Below, one piece after another: positions 45,751 to 53,690 of a DNA stretch of 64,000 bases (position 1 is the stretch's first letter; every line of letters begins with the position of its first letter). The notes under the pieces were generated by a model that saw nothing but the letters and a program-made list of their open reading frames with translations, did not search any database and was not told the origin of the DNA. The stretch is from Candidatus Nanopelagicus limnes. GTDB taxonomy: Bacteria; Actinomycetota; Actinomycetes; Nanopelagicales; Nanopelagicaceae. The position numbers were made by a program, and so were the translations under genes. The stretch lies in assembly GCF_002287885.2 (NCBI RefSeq), contig NZ_CP016768.2, positions 806,001 through 870,000 of the forward strand, in the 5' to 3' direction.

Positions 45751-47100
45751 TTAAGAAATTTCTTTAATTTTTAATGGTTCTTTTGTTATTTTTGAATTGC
45801 TTTTCGGAGCCTTTCGCACAGATTTAAGTAACTCAGCATTTGTTTTAGAGAGTATCTCAGAATCTCGCTCGACAGCAGCTTTGATAACTTGATATACGGC
45901 GCTAACTGCTACTCCATTGCCCAATTGTTTATAACTTAATACATCACTTTGATTTCCAAATGAAAAGTTGTCACTAAGCCCTTGCAGTCTCGCAGCTTCT
46001 ATTGGAGTAATTCTACGTTTATAAGGACCAATAATAGTTGTTTGCGTGATTGCAACGAGAGCTGGAACATAATTTGGTCGCTTAACTCTAATTCCAGATG
46101 GCCTGAAATGAATTAAGCCTTCCCATAGTGACTTCATATTCTGTGCCTGCCATTCAAGCTTCCGTTTAGAAGGATTAACTTGCCTTACCACCGGAAAATT
46201 AGAAAACCAGCTGTTTATAACTTTCTTATGTTCGTCATAGAACTGTTCATTTTTTGCCTCAAAATCTTTTTTCCAATCAGGTGCTTTTCTATCTTTTTCG
46301 TATATCGGCTTCTTTCCCCATAAGTCAGACCAGAGGGGAAACCCAGGCAAGCGCAGTCCTTCTCTGTGTGCGAGCATTTCCCGAACAAGATTATCCCAAG
46401 CATTTAATAATTCTATTTCATCATTTGTTATTCGATATTTCATTTTTATTGCAGGCGTATTTTCTTGTAATGGTAAATCTTTAAATAAATCCCACTCATC
46501 TGAATCCCATCTATCAAAATCTGTAGGAAACTTAAGTGGAGTATCATCATTTTTTAGTCGATGATTTTTTGATGGAAGTCTAGTTCCAACTATGAAAACT
46601 CTTTCTCTTGCTTGTGGGGTTCCTCCATAACTTGGCGGAATTTTGTGCGGTGAAACTACAAAAGGTTTTGATGAAACTCTGTAACCTAATGTTCTCAATT
46701 TTGCTATTATGTAATTCCATTCGTGCGCATGTCGAGGCCCTGCTATGTTGCGAACATTCTCAAGAACAACCATAGATGGCTTATGTTTTTCCAAAATATA
46801 AGCGATATCGTGAAAAAGTGAGCCCCTGTCTTCTTCCATGCCCAGTTGCTTCCCGCTCTTTGAAAAAGGTTGGCATGGAAATCCTGCGAATAGTACATCG
46901 TGCTTAGGAATTGATTTTTTTCGATTATTTCGAGTGAAGTCATGAATATTTCCGAGAGCTGGTTTCTCCCAGTTCAGTTCGTACACCGAAGCTGCCGCAG
47001 GATCTATTTCGTTTGCAAAAACACATTTCCAGTCAAAAGACGCGCCTGCTGCATGAAATCCGCCAATACCAGCAAATAAGTCTATGAAGGTTACGCTCAT
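45751..47100 (-). CDS. DNA cytosine-5 methyltransferase
   Basis: A 449-residue Dcm-type enzyme. Motif I DLFAGIGGF (7-15), motif IV GFPCQPFS with catalytic C76, motif VI ENVRN (114-118), motif VIII QARERVFIVG and the C-terminal motifs IX/X (LGNGVAVSAVYQV) are all present. The target-recognition region between VIII and IX is long. I place the start at ATG 47098-47100; upstream in-frame codons give an extra 13 residues without homology. It should protect the host DNA from a cognate nuclease, probably the divergent HNH protein or the Z1 complex. Confidence 0.92.
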   Translation of the reverse strand: MSVTFIDLFAGIGGFHAAGASFDWKCVFANEIDPAAASVYELNWEKPALGNIHDFTRNNRKKSIPKHDVLFAGFPCQPFSKSGKQLGMEEDRGSLFHDIAYILEKHKPSMVVLENVRNIAGPRHAHEWNYIIAKLRTLGYRVSSKPFVVSPHKIPPSYGGTPQARERVFIVGTRLPSKNHRLKNDDTPLKFPTDFDRWDSDEWDLFKDLPLQENTPAIKMKYRITNDEIELLNAWDNLVREMLAHREGLRLPGFPLWSDLWGKKPIYEKDRKAPDWKKDFEAKNEQFYDEHKKVINSWFSNFPVVRQVNPSKRKLEWQAQNMKSLWEGLIHFRPSGIRVKRPNYVPALVAITQTTIIGPYKRRITPIEAARLQGLSDNFSFGNQSDVLSYKQLGNGVAVSAVYQVIKAAVERDSEILSKTNAELLKSVRKAPKSNSKITKEPLKIKEIS

Positions 47101-47139
47101 ACGGATAACATATCGGTTACAGGAGACAATCTGCCGCAA

Positions 47140-47925
47140 ATGACTCGATCCCTACCGACCAAAAATCAAATCATGAAGGAAATTACCGAGTTGCTTGGTC
47201 ATTCAGAGATTGAAACCACTGTTGGCTCATCAATACCCAGCGTGTTTTTTTCAGATATTGCTGCTGCAATGGGACTTCCAATTACTAGCGGAATGCCATC
47301 GATGGCCAAGCGAATAATTGAAAATGCAGGATTAGTTTGGATGCCAGAATTTTCAAGTGAAAATGCGCCCTCTGGCGGAGGTGGCACAGTAACAACTCTT
47401 GGCTTGATCCAGATAAAGAACGCAGTTTTAATCTGGCTGGGTCATGATTCACAAGGCATTCCAGATCAGTATTTAGACTGGGAACCGGATCCGAAGTGGA
47501 AAGAAAAACGTAGCAAATTACCTCGGAATTTAACGGAAGTAATTGAAAGGCCAGATGCAAATGAATTTCGAAAATATGTACTTGGTATTTACAACAATAC
47601 GTGTGCCGTTAGTAAATTTACCGCGACGCAAGCCATCGAAGTAGCTCATATTGTTCCCTATTATGGAACTGAAAGTGATCATATAGAAAATGTGATTCCA
47701 CTAAGAACTGATCTTCACAAACTTTTTGATAAGGGATTGTTAAATATAATTTATAGCGACAGAGACAAAAAATATAAAGTGAAAGTACACGACACTATCA
47801 AAAATGATTATGGAAATTTGCATGAGACAGAATTGAGTCTACCGAGCGATGAAAACTTCACTCCAAGTAGATTTGCTCTAAACGAGCATCAAGAATTATT
47901 CAAGCATTTATGGCAAGTCATTTAA
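47140..47925 (+). CDS. HNH endonuclease, probable restriction enzyme
   Basis: A 261-residue protein with a C-terminal HNH nuclease of the HNH_2 type: EVAHIVPYY (H170) and ENVIPLRTDLHKLFDKGLL (N184, H193). The N-terminal 130 residues are not recognised and may bind DNA. It is divergent from the methyltransferase with a 39-nt gap containing the inverted repeat TAAC-ATATCG-GTTA. Divergent nuclease-methyltransferase pairs are usual in type II restriction loci. It converges with the following HEPN-like gene, overlapping by 4 nt. Confidence 0.83.
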   Translation: MTRSLPTKNQIMKEITELLGHSEIETTVGSSIPSVFFSDIAAAMGLPITSGMPSMAKRIIENAGLVWMPEFSSENAPSGGGGTVTTLGLIQIKNAVLIWLGHDSQGIPDQYLDWEPDPKWKEKRSKLPRNLTEVIERPDANEFRKYVLGIYNNTCAVSKFTATQAIEVAHIVPYYGTESDHIENVIPLRTDLHKLFDKGLLNIIYSDRDKKYKVKVHDTIKNDYGNLHETELSLPSDENFTPSRFALNEHQELFKHLWQVI

Positions 47926-48770
47926 ACTGTTAGATGCAAATGTTCGGGGAACCATTGATCAGGTAAAACCGTAGCCAAATATCCCCAATGATCTTCAAAA
48001 TACGCTGCAATGGTGCCGCTGTGAGTCAATCTTAGCCGCCCACCATTTGGTTTTCGTGCAATTAAAAGTGCTCCAATACTTTCTGAATTTTGGGGATTTA
48101 CTTCACTGAGCAACTCATCCGTTTTACGATTACGTATCTGGCCAGTTAAATGCAAAACATATGAATATTCCAAGAATTCACTATCTATTAGTGTTCCAAC
48201 AGTTAACTCATCTTTTGAAATAACTTTATTAAGTGTTTCGACAATTTGCGATGGCGCTAGCGATTCAGCTTCAGGCATTGCAGCATCTTCATTTTGAGCA
48301 ATATCTGGTATCACACCATCTAATCTGCTCAACAAAAAATCACACTCCAATTTAAGTCCTAAATTCAACTTAACTCCTATGGGGTAAATATTCAAGATCA
48401 AGGTTTTAAGGTGCTCACTTGTGTACTTCGAATTATGATGGACCCAATCATTTCTATCATCTAAAATTATTTGAAGCCTATTAAAAAAAGCCACAGAATC
48501 CTTCATTTCGATCAAACTTTTTATCGGTTTTCTCAAAGGTGACGTGCTAACGCGCAGTAACTCCTTCAATAAATTTGATGGATCAATAAAATTATAATTA
48601 GCGTATACAAGATTAGATTTTCTGTAAGTTGTTAACCAGTCACTACCATCACTTTTTTCTAATGATGCGTCAATAAATTTGAATAAATCAACTCCTAATA
48701 AATTTATCAAAGCGACCCCAGTTTGATGGACCTGTTCTTCTTGATGGAGATCGGGAATTGCTAGTCGCAT
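47922..48770 (-). CDS. Protein with HEPN-like N-terminal region
   Basis: A 282-residue protein of no firmly recognised family. The N-terminal half (about 30-125) is helical and carries R106-NDWV-H111, the RX4H pattern of HEPN ribonuclease domains, with a SWT1-HEPN-like context (DWLTTYRKSN, LLKELLRV, FFNRLQIILDDRNDW). The C-terminal half is beta-rich and unassigned. Its place next to a nuclease-methyltransferase pair supports a defence or toxin role. Catalysis is inferred from motif only. Confidence 0.6.
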   Translation of the reverse strand: MRLAIPDLHQEEQVHQTGVALINLLGVDLFKFIDASLEKSDGSDWLTTYRKSNLVYANYNFIDPSNLLKELLRVSTSPLRKPIKSLIEMKDSVAFFNRLQIILDDRNDWVHHNSKYTSEHLKTLILNIYPIGVKLNLGLKLECDFLLSRLDGVIPDIAQNEDAAMPEAESLAPSQIVETLNKVISKDELTVGTLIDSEFLEYSYVLHLTGQIRNRKTDELLSEVNPQNSESIGALLIARKPNGGRLRLTHSGTIAAYFEDHWGYLATVLPDQWFPEHLHLTV

Positions 48771-48935
48771 TTAATAACTCATTTCGCTAAAGACGCAATT
48801 ATAGTTGGCAACTGAGAATTATTCAAAGAGTGCTGGTTGTGTATTTTGAATCTTTTTAGCACTTCTTCGTCGAAAAGTTGCCAATCGCAGGTCACCTCTT
48901 GTTAGAGCACTTTCTAAGTTACTTGAAAAACTTAG

Positions 48936-49343
48936 TTAGCCTTTCTTTCTTATCTCTACCCCACTTGCCCAGAGCGCCCAGATCACCAGCAAGGGCTGGA
49001 AGAATAATCTGATTAATCGCTTTTGATCTGTATCTAAGCCAAAGGCATCAATGTTATTTACATACTGATTTATATTTCCTGGAAAGATAAGAATGAAAAA
49101 TATAGCAACCACAATGCCAACCTTTTTGCGGTATTGAGTGAAAATAAAGGTAGTAGTAATTAAAGAGATACCTAAAGTGATCTCAACTATGCCGGAGGCA
49201 ACAACGACAAAATCAGCGTTTAATGGCAACCAAGTTGGTACTTGGGCTAGAAACTCTGTGCGATTTGATCCAAGGTGGGAGATGCCTGCTGAGGTGAGAA
49301 ATGCGCCTAATGCGATAGATGCGATTCGTTTTATGACCAACAT
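48936..49343 (-). CDS. DoxX-like membrane protein
   Basis: A 135-residue protein with four hydrophobic segments resembling the DoxX family. The N-terminal ALGAFLTSAGISHL and the later VVASGIVEITLGISLIT are typical. It is divergent from the heliorhodopsin gene with a 70-nt gap. DoxX proteins are linked to redox and thiosulfate chemistry in some species, but the role here is unknown. Confidence 0.75.
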   Translation of the reverse strand: MLVIKRIASIALGAFLTSAGISHLGSNRTEFLAQVPTWLPLNADFVVVASGIVEITLGISLITTTFIFTQYRKKVGIVVAIFFILIFPGNINQYVNNIDAFGLDTDQKRLIRLFFQPLLVIWALWASGVEIRKKG

Positions 49344-49413
49344 AGGAACAATTAAACCCTACAAATGCTTAGGCCTCCCCAAAACTTGGCTGCCTCTAAA
49401 GTAATCTTTAATT

Positions 49414-50181
49414 ATGAGTAAACAAATAACAGCTTCATCATTACGGAAAGTAAATATCTACGCAGCCATCTTGCACGCAGTGCAGATGATTATTGTCTTG
49501 GCCTTAAGTAGTGATTTCTCGCTACCAATTAATGCAACCTATATGTCAGGCCCACCAGGAAGTACTTATGCCCCTCCTGTTACCTTATTTGAAACCCCAG
49601 TTGGCTTAACTGTGGCAATCTTCTTAGGGCTTTCATCTTTAGCTCACATCATTGTTGCCTCCCCTAAGTTTTTCCCAAGGTATTCAGCAGGATTAGCAGC
49701 CCAACGTAATTACTTCAGATGGGTTGAGTATTCAATTAGCTCATCAGTAATGATTGTCTTAATTGCTCAGGTAACTGGAGTTGCAGATATCACCGCGATT
49801 ATTTCCATCTTTGGTGTGAATGCTTCAATGATTTTATTTGGCTGGTTGCAGGAGAAGTATGAGAACCCAGGAAGTGGTGGCTGGCTGCCATACATCTTTG
49901 GTTGCATAACTGGAATCATTCCTTGGCTAGCACTTTGCTTTTATGTATTTGGCATAGGAGGCGCTTCTGAGACAAAGGCGCCAGCATTTGTCTATGTCAT
50001 CGTGCTAACCATCTTTTTGTTCTTTAACTCATTCGCACTTGTGCAATTTTTGCAATACAAAAAGGTTGGTAAGTGGAGTGATTACCTACGTGGTGAGGCG
50101 ACCTATATAACCTTATCCCTGGTTGCTAAGTCCGCTCTTGCTTGGCAGATCTTTGCCAACACATTGATACCACCTGCTTAA
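49414..50181 (+). CDS. Heliorhodopsin
   Basis: A 255-residue seven-helix retinal protein of the heliorhodopsin family, not a type 1 ion pump. The retinal-binding lysine K239 is in SLVAKSALAWQIF of the last helix; E105 in RWVEYS is the counterion position, and H21 and H78 match the two conserved internal histidines. These lie two residues before the equivalents in the first described actinobacterial heliorhodopsin. The N terminus should face the cytoplasm. It is followed 41 nt later by a DUF4864 lipoprotein gene. Function is probably light sensing or signalling. Confidence 0.95.
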   Translation: MSKQITASSLRKVNIYAAILHAVQMIIVLALSSDFSLPINATYMSGPPGSTYAPPVTLFETPVGLTVAIFLGLSSLAHIIVASPKFFPRYSAGLAAQRNYFRWVEYSISSSVMIVLIAQVTGVADITAIISIFGVNASMILFGWLQEKYENPGSGGWLPYIFGCITGIIPWLALCFYVFGIGGASETKAPAFVYVIVLTIFLFFNSFALVQFLQYKKVGKWSDYLRGEATYITLSLVAKSALAWQIFANTLIPPA

Positions 50182-50222
50182 TAAGTAAAAAATTTACCTG
50201 CGCAGATAACGAGGAAAGATTT

Positions 50223-50660
50223 ATGAAGATATATCTACCTCTTATCTGCGCATTACTTCTTTCAGGCTGTGCTACTTCTTCACCCCTTTCGCAATTAAGT
50301 GAAGGTGATTGCACAAAATCACAGCAATTATTAATTAAAGATCATGTTTCTGGCCAAATTGATGCCATCGCTGATCAAAATTGGCAAAAGGCCTACTCCT
50401 TTGCAGCCAAATCATTTCAGGAATCAATTGGACTAGAACGGTTTACTCAAATCATTTCAGAGCAGTATGTTTTATTAATTACCAATAAGGGTTACACCTT
50501 TGATAGTTGTGAAATAGTAGGAGAACAACTTGTGCAAAAGATTACGGTAAGTGGAGCTAAGGATGATTTTCGAATGACTTATCGCTTAACTTTTGAAGAA
50601 GAACGTTTAGGAGTAGTAGCAGCAGCTGTTACCCAAGTTTCAGAGGATCTGGCTACCTAA
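50223..50660 (+). CDS. DUF4864 family lipoprotein
   Basis: A 145-residue lipoprotein. The signal peptide ends in LLSGC (C16). The mature part carries the DUF4864 pattern (VSGQIDAIADQNWQKAYSFA, then FTQIISEQYVLL). The start is ATG 50223 with GAGGAA 7 nt upstream; longer in-frame readings have no signal peptide at their ends. It follows the heliorhodopsin gene and overlaps the convergent S51 peptidase gene by 21 nt. Confidence 0.8.
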   Translation: MKIYLPLICALLLSGCATSSPLSQLSEGDCTKSQQLLIKDHVSGQIDAIADQNWQKAYSFAAKSFQESIGLERFTQIISEQYVLLITNKGYTFDSCEIVGEQLVQKITVSGAKDDFRMTYRLTFEEERLGVVAAAVTQVSEDLAT

Positions 50661-51374
50661 CTTCACAAACTCACCTGCCTGATGTTGACCAGGTGCTTCT
50701 CCTTTTATTATGTGTAATTTGCCTCTACCCCAAACCTGCCAATCTTGGCCTATTCGTTTAACAACTGCTGTGTCCTCATCAATGCCAATTAAAACTTCAT
50801 CCCCTTGTAAATCAAGTAATACCTTGGCTGCTGAATCTGGAATCCATTTAAAAAACTTATCAAAATGAGGAATTACTCTTACATCCTTTAACAAGCCAAA
50901 ACCTTTTGTTGGCTCACTCCTACTTAATCTAAAGTGAGGAATCTGATCACTTAAAACCATCGCACCTGCGCTGCAGCCAGATAGTGAGCCCCCTGATTGC
51001 CAATTTTTTAATATTAAATCCCATGCAAGTGTGTCACGCAAAGTATTTGCTAAGTAATGCGGATCCCCACCTGATAAGTAAATTAATGCTGCATCTGAAA
51101 TCGTTTTAAGTAACTCTGGGTTATTCGCATCCTCCCGTGTGAAGATTGGCAGAAAACTTTGAGTAACTCCTAGATTTTGCGCCGCTTCAGCGCCCAACTG
51201 CTGCCAGTAATTAATTCGATGATCACTTTCTTGGGCTGCTGCTGTTGGAATTTGTAAGTAAATTGGTTTCTTACCATTTGCTAATCCATCCTTAATTAAG
51301 GATCCTTCAAACTCCATCATCTGGGACAGATACTCACCAGAGCCAACTAGGGCAAGTGAGCCGTATTCATTCAT
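50640..51374 (-). CDS. Peptidase S51 / cyanophycinase-like protein
   Basis: A 244-residue enzyme of the class I GATase-like fold. The nucleophile serine is in LSGCSAGAMVLSD, with GGDPHYLANTL upstream as the binding loop. The family includes cyanophycinase and dipeptidase E-type enzymes, which cut Asp-containing substrates. No cyanophycin synthetase is seen nearby, so a general dipeptidase-like role is more probable. Confidence 0.82.
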   Translation of the reverse strand: MNEYGSLALVGSGEYLSQMMEFEGSLIKDGLANGKKPIYLQIPTAAAQESDHRINYWQQLGAEAAQNLGVTQSFLPIFTREDANNPELLKTISDAALIYLSGGDPHYLANTLRDTLAWDLILKNWQSGGSLSGCSAGAMVLSDQIPHFRLSRSEPTKGFGLLKDVRVIPHFDKFFKWIPDSAAKVLLDLQGDEVLIGIDEDTAVVKRIGQDWQVWGRGKLHIIKGEAPGQHQAGEFVKLGSQIL

Positions 51375-51483
51375 TGTGGCTAAATTCTATTCAACCCACC
51401 GCTTTGGTGGGTGAATTCACCTGCAATTTACGCACCTTGCCAGTAAAGATCCCTAATACGGCTGTATATTTCCTCATTACAAT

Positions 51484-51506
51484 CACCAAAAACTGGTGGT
51501 TTTTTC
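51484..51506 (+). terminator. Small hairpin with T-run in the leader of the 124-residue gene
   Basis: CACCA-aaaac-TGGTG followed by GTTTTTTC, 27-49 nt before the start codon. It could be an attenuator, or the terminator of an unseen short transcript. Five-pair stem only, so weak. Confidence 0.4.
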
Positions 51507-51532
51507 GAGAGTAGTAATTGGAGAGAAAATAA

Positions 51533-51907
51533 ATGACTGAGAAAGATTTAATTAATCTTTGGAATCAAATGCGTATGCAGATCATCGTGGCTCAACTTGC
51601 GCCATCTCTAGTTTTAATTGGTGTATTTGTATTAGCAGGCATGGATAAGTTTGCAATGGCATCAGATGGCACCAAGTATCTAGCAGTTGGTGTTGCAGCA
51701 GTAACTGGTATCTTGGCAATCATCTCCCAATACGCAGCAGTGCGTGAGGGTGAAGCATTAGTTGAAGATCTTACAAAAGCTGCTGGAAAATCAGCATTGG
51801 GTAAGAAAATCTCTGAGTCACGCGGCCTACTTTCAATCTCAGCCTCAGCCATCACTGGCTTTGGAATTGCAACATTTGCATTAGTAGTCTGGGCGGTTCT
51901 AGGCTAA
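51533..51907 (+). CDS. Small membrane protein, three predicted TM helices
   Basis: A 124-residue protein with hydrophobic segments at about 17-36, 46-66 and 100-122. The loop between the second and third is charged (REGEALVEDLTKAAGKSALGKK). I recognise no family. The start has GGAGAG about 7 nt upstream. It ends just before a hairpin terminator. Confidence 0.7.
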   Translation: MTEKDLINLWNQMRMQIIVAQLAPSLVLIGVFVLAGMDKFAMASDGTKYLAVGVAAVTGILAIISQYAAVREGEALVEDLTKAAGKSALGKKISESRGLLSISASAITGFGIATFALVVWAVLG

Positions 51908-51931
51908 ATATATGGAGATTGGAATTGTATT

Positions 51932-51965
51932 AACGGCAGCCTTTGCTGCCGTTGTGCTCTTTTTT
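51932..51965 (+). terminator. Intrinsic terminator of the 124-residue gene
   Basis: AACGGCAGC-CTTT-GCTGCCGTT (nine pairs, 4-nt loop) with a T-rich tail (51958-51965), 25 nt beyond the stop codon. It lies back to back with the terminator of the convergent PsiE-like gene. Confidence 0.85.
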
Positions 51966-51989
51966 ATCTTTAAATATGAATCAAATCGT

Positions 51990-52025
51990 AAAAAAAATCC
52001 ACCTCGGTTAACTGGCCGAGGTGGA
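51990..52025 (-). terminator. Intrinsic terminator of the PsiE-like gene
   Basis: On the minus strand a ten-pair stem, TCCACCTCGG with CCGAGGTGGA around an 8-nt loop (51998-52025), is followed by a run of eight T residues (51990-51997). It lies 17 nt beyond the PsiE-like stop codon. Confidence 0.88.
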
Positions 52026-52041
52026 GATTTTGAAAGCTAAA

Positions 52042-52536
52042 TTACTTTTGGCCTCTAAGGGCTGATTTAGATAAGAAAAAGGCAAAGACTAAAGCAACAA
52101 CGATGCCGGCATTTAGCCCCATCTCATAAATAGCACGATTAAATGCCTGATCACTCTTTCCTGATTCTAAGGTTAGGGATGCACCGACGGTTAGAATATG
52201 TCGAACCGCAGCAATTACGCCAATGATTAAAAACTTATCTAATTGATAAACACCATCAGTAAAGCGTGAGATTACTGTGCGAAGTATTTCTAAAATAATA
52301 ACAATAAATAAAATGTCATTAACACCTTGAATCATGCCATTTGGGAAAAAGGGCGCAGTTTCAAATAATCTTTTAATGCTAAAAAAGAATGCGCCAATAC
52401 CGATACCAAGAAGTGCGATGGCAAGAACAGCGTGAAAGATATCCTCAATAAAATCAACATACTTAAGTGGCAGAACTGAGGTCTCGACCTTACTTGCCTC
52501 AGATATGGCAACTGGCTTACTTGTTGTTTTCTTCAT
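52042..52536 (-). CDS. PsiE-like membrane protein
   Basis: A 164-residue protein with four hydrophobic segments, resembling the phosphate-starvation-inducible PsiE family (DILFIVIILEILRTVISRF, KFLIIGVIAAVRHILTVGA). The N terminus is short and charged. No function is known. It is divergent from the proline-racemase gene and ends before the strong terminator at 51990. Confidence 0.72.
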   Translation of the reverse strand: MKKTTSKPVAISEASKVETSVLPLKYVDFIEDIFHAVLAIALLGIGIGAFFFSIKRLFETAPFFPNGMIQGVNDILFIVIILEILRTVISRFTDGVYQLDKFLIIGVIAAVRHILTVGASLTLESGKSDQAFNRAIYEMGLNAGIVVALVFAFFLSKSALRGQK

Positions 52537-52633
52537 CCACTAACCATAAACCCAGTTGAGTAATTGGGATAGATCGACTTACCTTTTGTATTTTGATCTT
52601 CTATATGAGATACCCAACACTTATGATCACCCC

Positions 52634-53653
52634 ATGAGGATTGAGGTTGTTAGCGCCCATGCCGAAGGTGAGGTTGGGGATGTAATCATTGGCGGGGTTG
52701 ATCAGATACCGGGAGAGACAATCTGGGAGCAATCTCGATTTATTGCTAAAGATCAATCATTACGTAAATTTATTTTAAATGAACCACGTGGTGGAGTTTT
52801 TAGGCATGTAAACCTTTTAGTTAAACCAACTGATCCTGCAGCTGATGTGGCATTCATAATCATGGAGCCAGAGGACACTCCCCCAATGTCTGGCTCGAAC
52901 TCAATTTGTGTAGCAACAGTGGTACTTGAAACTGGAATTGTGAAGATGATTGAGCCGGTAACAGAGTTAGTAATGCAAGCACCGGGCGGCCTGGTTTATG
53001 TGAGCGCCAAGTGTAAAGATGGAAAAGTTACTCAAGTAAAGGTAAAAAATGTTGCATCCTTTGCTGGCCTACTTGATCAAAAACTAGAGGTAAAAGGTGT
53101 TGGCACATTAACGGTTGACACCGCCTTTGGTGGGGATAGCTTTGTAATTGTTGATTCAACTCAGCTAGGTTTTCAAATTAAGCCAGATGAGGCAGCAGAT
53201 TTAGCAAAGATAGGTATGAAGATTACAGCGAGCGCTAATGAGCAATTAAAGTTCATCCATCCAACAAATCCTGATTGGAGGCACTTCTCCTTTACCCAGA
53301 TTGCAAAGCCAATCTTTTATGAAAATGGCATTGCAATAAGTAAAAATGCGGTGGCAATTCAACCTGGAAAGATTGATCGCTCCCCTACTGGAACTGGATG
53401 TTCTGCCCGCTTGGCACTCCTTCATCACAAGGGAGAGTTAAAGGTGGGAGATGAAATGATTGGCAGATCCATTATTGATTCCCAATTCTTCTGCCGGATT
53501 GAGGATGAGGTTTTAATTGGGGATAAGAAAGGCATTACGCCTTCGGTTGCAGGACAAGCTTGGATTACCGGAAATCATGTCCACACCCTTGATCCAACAG
53601 ATCCATGGCCACTTGGTTATAAATTAAGTGATACCTGGCCTAATAAGTTATAA
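52634..53653 (+). CDS. Proline racemase family enzyme, Ser-Cys active site
   Basis: A 339-residue protein of the proline racemase fold. The first active-site position, usually Cys, is S86 in [11 protein letters not shown]; the second is C256 in [10 protein letters not shown]. Replacement of the first Cys by Ser or Thr is seen in trans-3-hydroxy-L-proline dehydratases and related enzymes rather than true racemases, so dehydratase or epimerase activity on hydroxyprolines is more likely. Start ATG 52634 has a weak upstream region; 26 in-frame upstream codons have no homology. Confidence 0.85.
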   Translation: MRIEVVSAHAEGEVGDVIIGGVDQIPGETIWEQSRFIAKDQSLRKFILNEPRGGVFRHVNLLVKPTDPAADVAFIIMEPEDTPPMSGSNSICVATVVLETGIVKMIEPVTELVMQAPGGLVYVSAKCKDGKVTQVKVKNVASFAGLLDQKLEVKGVGTLTVDTAFGGDSFVIVDSTQLGFQIKPDEAADLAKIGMKITASANEQLKFIHPTNPDWRHFSFTQIAKPIFYENGIAISKNAVAIQPGKIDRSPTGTGCSARLALLHHKGELKVGDEMIGRSIIDSQFFCRIEDEVLIGDKKGITPSVAGQAWITGNHVHTLDPTDPWPLGYKLSDTWPNKL

Positions 53654-53690
53654 CTTACTCAACCCTTAAATACTTCGATACGCTAGGCAT

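Noticed and set aside
39380-48935. Mobile-element boundaries (integrase, tRNA site, terminal repeats) around the accessory island
   Set aside because: None were found, so the mode of acquisition cannot be shown.
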